Source of the DNA: Elysia crispata
Lineage: Eukaryota > Mollusca > Gastropoda > Plakobranchidae
Assembly: GCA_033675545.1 (NCBI GenBank)
Contig: JAWDGP010006814.1
Coordinates: 1 to 64,000 of the forward strand
Length of the DNA stretch: 64,000 bases
Reading direction: 5' to 3'
A program made the translations under genes and the position numbers. The notes beneath the pieces are model-generated. The model saw nothing but the letters and a program-made list of their open reading frames with translations, ran no database searches and had not been told where the DNA came from. This document shows, one piece after another, positions 12,093-24,927 of this stretch (position 1 is its first letter; every line of letters starts with the position of its first letter).

Positions 12093-12237
12093 CTCTAACC
12101 CTAACCTAACCCTAACCCTAACCCTAACCCTAGCCCTAACCCTAACCCTACACCTAACCCTACCCCTAACCTTAACCCTACCCCTACCCCTAACCTTAAC
12201 CCTAACCCTAACCTTAAGCCTAACCCTAACCCTAACC

Positions 12238-12278
<41 letters not shown>

Positions 12279-12519
12279 CCCTAACCCTAACCCTAACCCT
12301 AACCCTAACCCTAAACCCTAAACCCTAAACCCTAAACCCTAACCCTAACCCTAACCCTAACCCTATCCCTCACCCTAACCCTTACCCTAACCCTAGCCCT
12401 AACCCAACCCTAACCCTAACCTAACCCTTACCCTAACCCTAAATCTAACCCTAAATCTAAACCCTTAACCCTAAACCCTAACCTTAACCCTAACCCTTAC
12501 CCTTAACCCTAACCCTAAC
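12020..12519 (+). repeat. interstitial telomeric repeat block, (CCCTAA)n with variants
   Basis: About 500 bp of CCCTAA hexamers (TTAGGG on the other strand), mixed with CCTTAA and CCCTA variants and a run of 7-mers CCCTAAA near 12310-12345. The animal telomere repeat is TTAGGG. With CCCTAA on the plus strand, a true chromosome end would face left, yet 12 kb of gene-bearing sequence lies there, so this is an interstitial block, a fusion relic, or an assembly join. Degeneracy is highest at the right edge, where it passes directly into the 29-bp minisatellite. Confidence 0.95.
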
Positions 12520-14995
12520 ACGAGACTGAGAACACGTAGACTGGACCATGAGGCTGAGAAGACGTAGACCTGGACCATGAGGCTGAGAAGACCTGGACCT
12601 GGACATCGAGGCAGAGAAGACCTAATGAGGTTTTGAAGACCTAGACCCTGAGCACGAGGCAGAGAAGACCTGGGCCTGGACCATGAGGCTGAGAAGACTT
12701 GGTCCTTGACCACGAGGCATAGAAGACCTGGGCCTCGACCATGAGGCTGTGAAGACCTGGACCACGACCACTAGGCCGAGAAGATCTGGACCTGTACCTC
12801 GAGGCTGAGAAGATCTTGACCTGGACCATGACGCTGAGAAGACCTGGACCTGGACCATGAGGTTGAGGAGACCTGGACCTGGACCACGAGGCAGAGAAGA
12901 CCTAGACCTCGACCATTAGGCTAAGAATATCTGGACTGGACCACGAGGCAGAGAAGACCTGCACCTGTACCATGAGGCTGAGAAGACCTAGACCTGGACC
13001 ACGAGGCTGAGAAGACCTGGACCTGGAACATCTGGACCTGTACCTCGAGGCTGAGAAGGCCTAGACCTGGACCACGAGGCTTAGAAGAGATCTGGACATG
13101 AACTACGAGGCTCAGAAGACCTGGGCCTGAACCACGAGACTGAGAAGACGTAGACCTGGACCATGAGGCTGAGAAGACCTGGACCTGGACCACGAGGCAA
13201 AGAAGTCCTGGGCCTCGACCATGAGGCTGGGAAGACCTGGACCTCGACCACTAGGCTGAGAAGATCTGGACCTGTACCTCGAGGCTGAGAAGATCTTCAC
13301 CTGGACCATGACGCTGAGAAGACCTGGACCTGGACCATGAGGCTGAGGAGACCTGGACCTGGACCACAAGGCAGAGAAGACCTAGACCTCGACCATGAGG
13401 CTGAGAAGACCTAGACCTGGACCACGAGGCTGAGAAGACCTGGACCTGTACCTCGAGGCTGAGAAGACCTAGACCTGGACTACGAGGCTTAGAAGAGATC
13501 TGGACCTGAGCTACGAGGCTCAGAAGACCTGGGCCTGAACCACGAGACTGAGAAGACGTAGACCTGGACCATGAGGCTGAGAGGACCTGGACCTGGACCA
13601 CGAGGCAGAGAAGACCTAATGAGGTTGAGAAGACCTAGACCCTGACCACGAGGCATAGAAGACCTGGGCCTGGACCATGAGGCTGAGAAGACTTGGACCT
13701 TGACCACGAGGCATAGAAGACCTGGGCCTCGACCTTGAGGCTCAGAAGACCTGGACCTCGATCACTAGGCTGAGAAGATTTGGACCTCTACCTCGAGGCT
13801 GAGAAGATCTTGACCTGGACCATGACGCTGAGAAGACCTGGACCTGAACTACGAGGCTCAGAAGACCTGGACCTGAACCACGAGACTGAGAAGACGTAGA
13901 CCTGGACCACTAGGCTGAGAAGACCTGGACCTAGAAGATCTGGACCTGGACCACGAGGCTGAGAACATCTGGACCTCTACCTCGAGGCTGAGAAGACCTA
14001 GACCTAGACCACGAGGCTTAGAAGAGATCTGGACCTGAACTACGAGACTGAGAAGACGTAGACCTGGACCATGACGCTGAGAAGATCTGGACCTGGACCA
14101 TGAGGCTGAGGAGACCTGGACCTGGAACAGGACCACGAGGCAGAGAAGACCTAGACCTCGACCATGAGGCTAAGGATATCTGACCATGAGGCCTGGACCT
14201 GGACCACGAGGCAGAGAAGACCTAGACCTCGACCATGAGGCTGAGAAGACCTAGACCTGGACCACGAGGCTGAGAAGACCTAGACCTGGACCACGAGGTT
14301 GAGAAGACCTGGACCTGTACCTCGAGGCTAAGAAGACCTAGACCTGGACCATGAGGCTTAGAAGAGATCTGGACCTGAACTACGAGGCTCAGAAGACCTG
14401 GACCTGAACCACGAGACTGAGAAGACGTAGACCTGGACCATGAGTCTGAGAAGACCTGGACCTGGACGCGAGGCTTAGAAGAGATCTGGACCTGAACTAC
14501 GAGACTGAGAAGACGTAGACCTGGACCATGAGGCTGAAAAGACCTCGGCCTGGACAATGAGGCTGAGAAGACCTTGACTACGAGGCTGAGAAGACCTGGA
14601 CATGGACAAAGAGGCTGAAAAGACCTGGACCTGGACAACGAGGCACGAGACTGAGAATACCTGTATCTGGACAAACAGGTCGAGGAGGCCCTTGGACCTG
14701 GACCACGAGGAGGCACTTAGACCTGGACCACAAGGACGAGGAGTTACTTTTACCTGGACCACGAGGAGGCCTTTAGACCTGGACCGCGAGGTCGAGGAAG
14801 CACTTGGACCTGGACCACGAGACTGAGAAGACGTAGACCTGGACCATGAGGCTGAGAAGACCTGGACCTGGACCACGAGTAGGCACTTGGACATGGACCA
14901 CGAGGTCGTGGATGCACTTTGACCTGGACCACGAGGAGGCACTTGGACATGGATACCGAGGACGAGGAGGCAATCAGACTGGATAAAGAGGACGA
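12520..14995. repeat. 29-bp minisatellite array (~85 units) with higher-order structure
   Basis: Tandem units of about 29 bp built on the core GAGGCTGAGAAGACCTGGAC. Because 29 is not a multiple of three, all frames rotate and a 29-residue period appears in minus-strand frames; these ORFs are repeat artefacts. Blocks of variant units recur: the same succession of variants appears near 12720-12840, 13200-13320 and 13690-13840, implying higher-order repeats of about 480-520 bp. Towards the right end (14690-14990) the units shorten to about 25 bp and resemble the array at 15913-16485. Confidence 0.93.
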
Positions 14996-15032
14996 GATAT
15001 GAACTAAATTTAGGTAAGGAAAAAAGAACTAA

Positions 15033-15838
15033 GTAAGGGGTTATATTTTTCTAAAACACAGAGCATACGCTCTTTGTTTTACAAGTTAGCATTGAAAACC
15101 TTATGAAATAGTGTAAAAATTGTCTCAAGTGCACCCTTCTTTACTGCTTTTTTCTTTTTTTTTCAATGCTATAACTCAGAAAGAACCCAAACGTCACACC
15201 TTCTTCTCTTATTGTCTACATAAATTTGTCGTGAAAAAAGCATCGGGAAATGAAAAATAAATGTGCATGTATGTATGGACAAAATTAATTGCGTTACTAG
15301 CTTTAAATCATATTAGTGACAACACAAGTTATGTTGTAAAACAAAAACTTCATAAAAGCATAGACATCAGGTGCAGAAAGATCGATCAAAGCAGCGATGT
15401 CTGTGATGATAGTGATGTGTGGGGGGGGGGGGGGGAGGGGGAAATAAAAAAATTGTGATAGTGAGCACGGAACAAGGAAGTGCTAGTGTTGTCTCTAGTA
15501 GAGATGGCAGCAACTTTTGCATCATAAACAGCAATAAATGAGTCCTAGTTGATGCCTCGATCGTGCTTAAGGAAGTGGTAGTAGTATGAACAGAAACAGC
15601 AGTATACCAGATAATATCTTTGCCCAGCTTTAAATGACTGTAAAATGATGATGTAAATCAGTTCTGTCATCAGACGTTTCGCTCATGAGTTCTGCGTTAC
15701 TTTAGATTTGTGTATGATTTTGTCCTTTTACGTATGTGCATCTCCCATTGACGGAGAAAAAGTATGTTCATTTTTCAAATATTCTACTTGTTTAAGTTAA
15801 AGTGAGGTATGTTTTCAGAAATGTTAGGAAGAAACCGC
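15033..15838. other. ~800-bp segment interrupting a duplicated flank; contains poly-G run
   Basis: The sequence after the second array (16478-16610) is continuous, while its two halves after the first array are separated by this segment, so it is a candidate insertion. It includes a G run near 15421-15434. No coding domain or terminal repeats are clear. Confidence 0.4.
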
Positions 15839-15912
15839 TTATCCAGGACTGTCTTCTTTGCAATAATCTAAGTTTGAAAACTTCACGTAATTAATGTTAC
15901 GCATTCAAAACT
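15838..15912. repeat. direct-repeat flank, left copy
   Basis: About 75 bp starting near ATCCAGGACTGTCTTCTTTG is repeated imperfectly at 16527-16610 on the other side of the 25-bp array. Confidence 0.75.
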
Positions 15913-16485
15913 TTACAATTCAACGGCGAGGCGGCACTTTGACCTGGACCACGAGGAGGCATTTGTTCTGGATCACGAAAAGGCACTCGGACCTGGACCA
16001 TGATAAGGCACTTCAACCTGTACCACGAGGAGACACTGCGACCTGGACCACGAGGAGGCAATCGGACCTGGATAAAGAGAAGGCACTCGGACCTGGATCA
16101 ACAAGAGGCACTGGGCCTGGATTAAGAAGAGGCACTCGGACCTGGATCAAGAGGAGGCACTCGGACCTGGATCAAAAAGAGGCACTCGGACCTGGATCAA
16201 GAAGAGGCACTCGGACCTGGATCAAGAGGAGGCACTCGGACCTGGATCAAAAAAAGGCACTCGGACCTGGATCAAAAAGAGGCACTCGGACCTGGATCAA
16301 GAAAAGGCACTCGGACCTGGATCAAAAAGAGGCACTCGGACCTGGATCAAGAAGAGGCACCTTGACCTGGATCACGATGAGGCACTTCGACCTGAACCAC
16401 GAGGAGGCACTCGGATCTGAACCACGAGGAGGCACTCTGACCTGGATCACGAGGAGGCACTCGGACCTGGATCAAGAGGATATGA
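15913..16485. repeat. 25-bp minisatellite array (~23 units)
   Basis: Tandem 25-bp units with core GAGGCACTCGGACCTGGATC. The open frame 15894-16505 (+), 203 codons, shows a 25-residue period and arises because no unit carries a stop. The core GACCTGGA is shared with the 29-bp array, and intermediate units occur at 14690-14990, so both arrays derive from one ancestral repeat. Confidence 0.92.
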
Positions 16486-16526
16486 TAAGAAGTGAATGTA
16501 GGTGATGAAAAAACAGAACTACTAAC

Positions 16527-16610
16527 ATATCCAAGACTGTCTTCTTTGCAATAGTTAGTCTGAATACAGCACGTAAGTAATGTTGAAAACTCAAAACATT
16601 GCAACAAGAT
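16527..16610. repeat. direct-repeat flank, right copy
   Basis: Imperfect copy of 15838-15912, beginning ATCCAAGACTGTCTTCTTTG. Together they show that an array-plus-flank unit was duplicated. Confidence 0.75.
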
Positions 16611-18300
16611 GCAATGTGAAATATCATTTATTTGCTGATGGTTGCTTTTTAGGTACTAATTAGAAAGTCTTGTTTATACACCTGTACTTACAAGTTACAG
16701 TTATGTATTGTTTGGGGAGTGGAAGAGCCTAATTCGCAGGAATGTTTTTTTCAAAATATAGCCCCATGCACGTTAACATTTTCTTTACTTCTATATAACG
16801 CATTACTAAGTTGTTCTTGTAAATATTTTCGAGACTGATTTGCTTAATTTTCCTTAACATTCTATTATCCCCATATCTGATTATTGATGTATTGGAGTTG
16901 ACCGGTTTATTTACATGTTTCCTCTTTATGCTTTATATATCATTAATTAAATGTATTATCTTTTTATGGAAGCTTACGCCAACGAAATTATTAGAACTTT
17001 TTTTCGCTTTTGCTACTTGTGCATCACAAAGTTAGCATTTTAAACGCTATCTGTTCTGCATGACTTGCTCGATATGCAGATGTTACACCTGAAACATAAT
17101 TTTTATGACATTCCCAAAGTCTTATTAAAATGGCTTCTCAAGTCTTTCCCAGTTTACCTAAAGCCTTGGAGACTGGAGAAACTTTGTTCTTCTTTAAGCT
17201 ACCCAATAAAGGCCTCGACGCAGCACATGGGCTCACTGGGGTTTTCTAGGATTGGGGAGTTTCAGGCAGTTCAAATCTAGCTATGTGAGCAAAGAACTAC
17301 TTTTCCTAGGTTTAAGCATCTACCAGGCTTAGATAATGCATTGAAAATCTTGCTAAGCCTGACGCTTTTGAATTGACAGTGCTTAGTGACTTACCATATA
17401 AACAAAAGACGGTGTTAAAGCTCCACTGAAATAATTCTAAAACATTAATGTTTAAGTTTATCAAGCTTACACAAGTAGAACGTAATTGAAACAGGATGCA
17501 TCAAGTTACGTCACGCAGGTGTATAGGATGCATGGTTTTGCTCTTTGTGTATGGTTTTGACCTTTATTAAAAGGTATAGTCATCTCTTACCTGTTAACAG
17601 ACAGAGTTTGTCTCGCTCAGCTTGCGAGAGCGGAGCAAACCTCGAGACATCGTCCCACTCCTTTATGTCACGCTTCCTTTCTTTTTTTTTTTTTTTTTTT
17701 TTGTTCTTAATCTATGATTAACACTAATGAGCACTATTACTAACTAATACGAAAACATCTGCGTTACGGCAACTGACATTTATATTTAGCTTTGGATACA
17801 GACATGGGTTCTTTTTTGACAGAAGCCAGTAGGTTTTTTTCATATCTCAGCACTCTTTTACAAACATAAATAGGATAAATTTAGTTCTCTATGAGCTACA
17901 GCTGGAACAGCTCTTGGAGGCCTCAGGGGTGCATCCTTATACTGCTATCTCAACTAGATCGTTACATCTAGAGGAGTCTTGTAAGGAATTAAATAGAAAT
18001 TTAGATCTAGAGAGCATTCTGAGGGTAACATTTTTTAAGTATGCATATTCGACATTGTAAGTGCAAAATGCAGGCAAAATCCAGCTTCTGTTGTCAGTTT
18101 TTAGTATAAAACGAATGAAGGCCTATGTATCTTTTTAATATTTTGTCTATGTTTAAGAATGTCAGAATATAAAAACGCGTAACTCTCGCTGATCTTTTTA
18201 GGATTATCATATATTTGCTATCTTTCTAATACGTAGTTTTATACCAGCGTAATAAGTTGTGTATTCTTTAAAGGTCACACGATATCGTGAGGTCTTTTTA
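16611..18300. other. no gene seen
   Basis: AT-rich unique sequence with a T run at about 17683-17702. Short open frames (for example 17065-17280 +) show no domain. I can support no feature. Confidence 0.5.
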
Positions 18301-18302
18301 TG

Positions 18303-18480
18303 TTTAGATGGTCAAATGGTTAGGACCTGACCGCTGGACATGTACATCTAATAGTTAAGTTGATCTAACTAGCTCGACCTCGAACGACTTTGGGAGCACG
18401 TGGTGTGACTTTGATTCTGGGACCAGAGGAATTTAAACGGTTGAAACGGGAGAAACTAGAGTCGCGACAATCTTCGATCA
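18303..18480 (+). mobile_element. possible tRNA-derived SINE
   Basis: GATGGTCAAATGGTTAGGAC resembles a tRNA D-arm / pol III A box. A box-B-like CTCGAACGACTT follows about 70 bp later. The rest is unstructured and no tail is evident, so this is a weak call. Confidence 0.25.
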
Positions 18481-19204
18481 GGAAAGGGAGAGTAAATGTA
18501 TTAAATCCTGCACAATAGTGTAACATCACTTGTAATAATGATCCTTTCCACCCTGTCTTGATGACCCCACTAAACCAGATCCTAATAATAAAAACAATGA
18601 AATAAGTGTAACATCACTTGTAGTAATAATGATCCCTTCCATCCTGGTTTTTGTCTCCATCGTGATGCTTGCTCTCTTCAAACCTGATACAATGACTGAT
18701 TTATTTCAAGAAGTGGAGTGCACTTTTGTTATGCACAAAAAAAATTATATTCAAGCAGAATTCTGGCATTTTGTTGCGCTTGCAAATAGATTTGTTTAAA
18801 GAAATATGGGAGCCAAGATTTTGAAATATATTTAATTGTAATTTTCGTTACCTAGTTTTATGATTTAAATTCTTCATTTAAGCAGTTTCGATTGAATGGG
18901 TAAACAATGTCTTAACTTTATAATAAAAAGTGTAAAAAAAAAATTCAACATAACTTATAGTAAAAAGAGGAAAAAAAATCGCTGTCTCTGCAATTGTAGG
19001 TGTTAGGGAGGGAGCATTTTAAAAGGCATAAAATTTTACTGCTGAAAAGAATACCGTCTTTTGGCTGTTTGATTAATGTAAACTTGATCGGTTCAACGCT
19101 CACCAAAAACTGTGTTTTTTTTCCGTTTGAGTAAGCGTCCTTCTTCTTCGTGTTTAGATCATTATCATTTCGCTTCTTTGGCAAGAAGACTGAAGGCCTA
19201 TTGA
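18481..19204. other. no gene seen
   Basis: AT-rich. A 100-codon minus-strand frame (19247-18945) overlaps the start of the duplicated block and lacks recognisable motifs. Confidence 0.5.
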
Positions 19205-19835
19205 TGAAAGGGAAATAATTTAAAATCGGGCTTACTTCATGCGACAAAAAAAGAATTACTTTTCTTGAGACATGTTGAAAACCAAAATAATTGGATTTTT
19301 TTTTTGTTTGTTTGTTTTTGGCTTTTTTTTCTTTTGGCTTTTTAGTATGACTTGAAATAATATATCTTGAAGAAAATGCTGCACACTCTTTGCCCTCTTC
19401 TACTACAACTATAATTTAAACTACTCATCCTATCTTTACTACCACTACCACTACATTATTCCTTTTCAAAATAATAATACTAAAAATAAAATAAAATGTA
19501 GTTCTCATTAAAATATTAAAAAATGCAATGAAATATAAACTATATTTAAAAAGAAAGAACGTAATATTACTCATACGAAGAGGATAAATAGTTTTAAGAA
19601 GCAAACTTACTTAGACTGACTTCTCTTGCCTTTTTCCTTCTTATTAGAGTGCCATCCCGCAAGCCACCGTGACTGCAAATACATCTCAACTGCGTCTACG
19701 ACGAGACTCCGTTTCACGTGGAAACTACCTCTGTGATTGATAGTGTCACTGCTGCATCCTAATCCTGATGTAAAGAATTAGGAATAAAAAATCAGATTTA
19801 AAAAAAATAAGAACTTATGAAATAAAAAGAAATTT
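19205..19835. repeat. 1.1-kb tandem duplication, copy A
   Basis: About 630 bp that recurs at 20305-20915 in the same orientation (offset about 1.1 kb): TTTAAAATCGGGCTTAC at the left, ATAATATATCTTGAAGAAAA in the middle, and a better conserved 140-bp block (19610-19765) at the right. On the minus strand that block is open for about 49 codons, has an AG at its 5' edge (GATGCAGCAG) and ends at a GTAAGT donor, so it might be an exon. The equivalent frame in copy B is broken. Confidence 0.85.
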
Positions 19836-19843
19836 AATTCTAG

Positions 19844-20190
<347 letters not shown>

Positions 20191-20304
20191 AAGAGAATTA
20201 CATGAAAAAAGACAAACATGAAGAAGACAGCCGATTTCTAACTAAAACCCCACCTTCAGGTCCTAAAAATATGCTTTGTCATACATGATTTAAGACCTCA
20301 ATAA
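20191..20304. other. junction between duplication copies
   Basis: Short A-rich unique sequence between the GAA array and the second copy of the duplicated block; nothing recognised. Confidence 0.4.
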
Positions 20305-20915
20305 AAAGGAATTAATTTAAAATCGGGCTTACCGATGCAACAAAAAAAAAAAGGGTTACTTTTCTTGACACATGCTGAAAACCAAAATACTTGTTTGTAT
20401 TTCGTTCTTTTTGTTTTCGTTTTTTTTGGTTTTTTTTTTTCGCTTGAAATAATATATCTTGAAGAAAATGTTGCACACTCTTTGCCCTCTTTTACCACAA
20501 CTATAATTTCTACTACTCTACCTACCTCTACTACTACTACCGCCACATTATTCCTTTTCAAAATAATAATACTAAAATTAAAATAAAATACGATTCTCAT
20601 TAAAATAATAAAAGTGCATTGAAATTGAAATATAACCTATATTTAAACAGAATGAAAATAACGTTACTCATAACAAGAGGAAAAAACTGTTGATAAGCAA
20701 ACTATTGCAGTTACTTAGACTGACTTCTCTTGCCTTTTTCCCCCTTATTAGACTTTGTGTGCCACTCGGCAAGCCACCGTGACTGCATTTATATCTCGAC
20801 TGTGTCTACGACAGAGATTCCGTTCCACCTTGAGGCTACCACCGTGATTGACAGTGTCACTGCTGCATCCCAATCCTAAAATAAAGAATCAGATTTAAAA
20901 AACTAAGAACAAAAG
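20305..20915. repeat. 1.1-kb tandem duplication, copy B
   Basis: Second copy of 19205-19835, diverged by substitutions and small indels. It ends at the same anchor (AGATTTAAAAAA) and again runs straight into a trinucleotide array, but this array is ACT on the plus strand where copy A has AGT. Confidence 0.85.
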
Positions 20916-20918
20916 ACA

Positions 20919-21250
<332 letters not shown>

Positions 21251-21279
21251 AAAAGGAGAAATTGAATAGAGAAATCAAA

Positions 21280-22045
<766 letters not shown>

Positions 22046-22635
22046 GTATATCTTCCAGAGAACGCGATGCTGTTTGTGTAAGAAGTTCAACAGAATGATC
22101 ATTATTGTCTCGACCCATTTTTTCTTGTAAATTTTTGTTCTGCCGTTTGAAGAAAATTAATGTTGAAATGTCAAATAAAAATAACTTGAAATCTCTGACA
22201 AATTCTTGGTAGTATTTTCTCAACTGAACACATTTTCACATATTGGTTTGTTTTTATCTTCTTCTTTTTTACAGTGTCATGTCCACGTGGATTCTTTACT
22301 TGCTATTCAGAACATGACATTTCGATATTGTTTTTGTTTGATAATCTGCCAAAGCCTGTAGATACCTTCATTTTTTCAATGATAAAGAAGTTGATTAATA
22401 GAAAAAACGATCTTGGAGACATGGTCAGAAGAGTCCTTGTCACACACAGTCATGTAAAATAATCCTAAAAAAAAGATGTCAAGAAGCAACAATATTAGAA
22501 CATGGCCCAAGGCGTCACTGTTGCACACACACACATAAGTAAATATGAAGATCTGCCATAGTTTTTACACACACACACACACACACACACAAGGAAAGAG
22601 ACAGAAGGTTAAGATGATAATTAAAGTTTGTTCAT
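22046..22635. other. spacer of the inverted repeat; one weak exon candidate
   Basis: Unique sequence between the arms. At 22274-22462 (+) a 62-codon frame follows TTTTTTACAG, so it could be a terminal exon, but no domain is recognised and no partner exon is seen. Two short CA runs lie at 22525-22536 and 22567-22592. Confidence 0.35.
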
Positions 22636-22980
22636 TGGGTGGCATTAGTCAAGGAAATGGTTAACTTATTGATTTGTATTTTTTTATTGGTTAAATAATG
22701 TTTTAGTTATTGATTTGGTTGATACGTGGCTTTTGTCAGCAAAAATGTTTTTAGGTTATTGGTTATTGATTTAGCTGATGGGTGACTTTAGTCAGCAATT
22801 TGTTAAATTTATGATTTGTCTCATAGTTCACTTTCGATTGCAGATCCTTAACTTATGGATTTGGCTGATGGGTGTCTTTGGTCGGCAAATGATTAAGTTC
22901 CTAATTTTTCTGATAAGTGAATTTCGTAAGCAAATGGTTAATTTATTCGTTTGACTGATAGATGATTGTAGTATTTGTCA
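22636..22980. repeat. degenerate ~50-60-bp tandem repeat
   Basis: Four to six decayed units around the motif GATTTGGCTGATGGGTG followed by GTCAGCAAATG (for example near 22710, 22768, 22857, 22905), inside the spacer of the large inverted repeat. Confidence 0.7.
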
Positions 22981-23034
22981 ATTTCAGATCCTCGTCCTAC
23001 ATAAGACACATTATTTGACCAAAAAAAAAATACA

Positions 23035-23377
23035 AAAATAACTGATTTTTTTCTAAGGTTTTTTTTTATTAGTCTTGTATCCAAGAAACCAACATTCCTA
23101 GAAATCGTTACTATAGTAACAAAATCATGTACTGTTTCCATTATGTGCGATAGAGAAAGTGTAACATGGAAAAAATGCAGAAAAAGGGGTATGCAAGTGT
23201 GTTGAAAAAAGAAAAGAATATAAAGAAAGAGATGGAGTGGAAAAAAAAGGATTAGATAAAAAAGGAAGGCGAGAAATAAAGTGAGAGCAAGAAATAGAGA
23301 GAGATGGTGGGGATTAGAGAAAAAAAAAAGAATGAGATAGAGCAAGTGAAAAATGGAGATCGAGAGATGGAAAGAGA

Positions 23378-23449
<72 letters not shown>

Positions 23450-23512
23450 CAGACAGACAGAAAGACAGGCAGGCAGAGACACAGAAACACAGAGACACAG
23501 AGACACAGAGAG

Positions 23513-23596
<84 letters not shown>

Positions 23597-24110
23597 GATA
23601 AGGAGCTATGAAGAAAGAGTAAACACTTCTGCTGCTCTGATATCGGTTGCCATCTGTCTTGTGCTTGTAGCCTGCAATTAAACCAACCCAACAGTTTTAT
23701 GGGTCCAATGATCCACGTAGAAGGGGAAAACACTTGGGTCAAATTATACGTTTCAATAATCCGTCTATTTTTCTCCAACAACTTCCTTTAACCTTCCGCA
23801 CAATACTGCGAGAGAGAATTGGACTATATTGGACAGTTGTAAATTTGCTTGGCCTCTTCAACTTGTTCAATTCTTTTTATGAGGATTCTCCGATAGTCAG
23901 AATCATGAAATGATAGACTTAAAATACAACAGAAGACGAGATTATGTCGAAAAAATGCTTTTACCAGGACAAAAATGCTTGTTCCAGATGACATCAAATT
24001 GCGAAAGTGAAATTATATTGGTTAGCTCTTTTTTTTTTTTTTTGGTCCTACCTTAGGTATCAATAGAAATAGAAACATTAAACTGTTTCTTATTTTATAA
24101 TATCTAATGG
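23035..24110 (-). repeat. right arm of large inverted repeat
   Basis: Reverse-complement copy of 21280-22045, longer because it contains two GA tracts (about 23382-23444 and 23518-23592) separated by CAGACAGA/GACACAGA variants. Arms of this size about 1 kb apart could form a large cruciform or hairpin, or could be a foldback-type element. Confidence 0.88.
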
Positions 24111-24927
24111 AAATTTTCCTAATGCAAAAGGCTGTATTTTTCTTGGCATGTTTTAATCGACTTTTGTGCTTCTGGTGATGAGATATTTTTAATGAAAAAC
24201 AAAGAAAAATCCATGTCTTTTTGGCAGTTGTTGTTCTTCTCTGCGATAATCCGGGTTTTATCTGTAAACTCCTATGACCCGGATGTAGAAACCAGACAGA
24301 AGTTCTCTGCAGTCTTAATCAAATAACGTCTCTGTGAAAACTCAACCACGCACTCTGATGCAGTTACACCGCAGGCAAAATGGCTGACCGCATTCCCATT
24401 GTTGACCTTTCTAACGTGGCGATTCTCATCTCATAGTAATTTTACCCCAGATGCATCCTAATCTGAAAAATGTTTTCTGTGCAGGATGGAAGGTTTGAGT
24501 GTTGATTCGATTAAAGAATGCATATTAAAATCTCAATATTTGAAAAGTTGATAGAAGCTATATAAACAAAGCTTGCTGTAGCAACGGTCCCAATGCGGAC
24601 TTCTGCTTTTTTAGGCCACAGCTAAAATTTCTAGTATTAAAATGATCATCCGTATAATGTAATTTGGAACCTGATTAATTTGGTAACAAACCTGATAAGA
24701 GTAGCAGCAATAAGCTCGAATAGACAAAGTGCACAAAGTCGTAAGGCAATTCTGCGTAAATGACAGTGTAGTCAGAGGTGCAGCTGAGTTTTTGGTCTAT
24801 TTTAAGCCTGTTTGACATTACTCCAGACTTGTTGGAGCATTTTTGGTGACAGCGCTAACCAGCTTTCGCCATGACTAGAAAATCTTTTCACCATGGGCTC
24901 ATTGGATCGCTTCAGATAATATCTGCA
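24111..24927. other. no supported gene; tiny ORF with good start context
   Basis: Mostly AT-rich. At 24380-24436 (+) a 19-codon frame begins CAAAATGG and reads MADRIPIVDLSN, reminiscent of N-termini of 2-oxoglutarate/Fe(II) oxygenases, but it stops at once and no continuing exon was identified. I do not call it a gene. Confidence 0.3.

Noticed and set aside
12020-12519. True chromosome end
   Set aside because: Sequence continues for 12 kb on the side where the chromosome should end, including a spliced gene, so it is interstitial or an assembly join.
12471-14973. Many overlapping minus-strand ORFs of 60-164 codons
   Set aside because: All translate the 29-bp array in rotating frames; no start context, domain or splice signal.
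15894-16505. 203-codon plus-strand ORF
   Set aside because: It is the 25-bp array read with a 25-residue period; the ATG is in the flanking direct repeat, not a gene-like start.
24380-24436. 2-oxoglutarate oxygenase first exon
   Set aside because: Only about 12 residues resemble the family N-terminus, the frame stops after 18 residues and no following exon was found.
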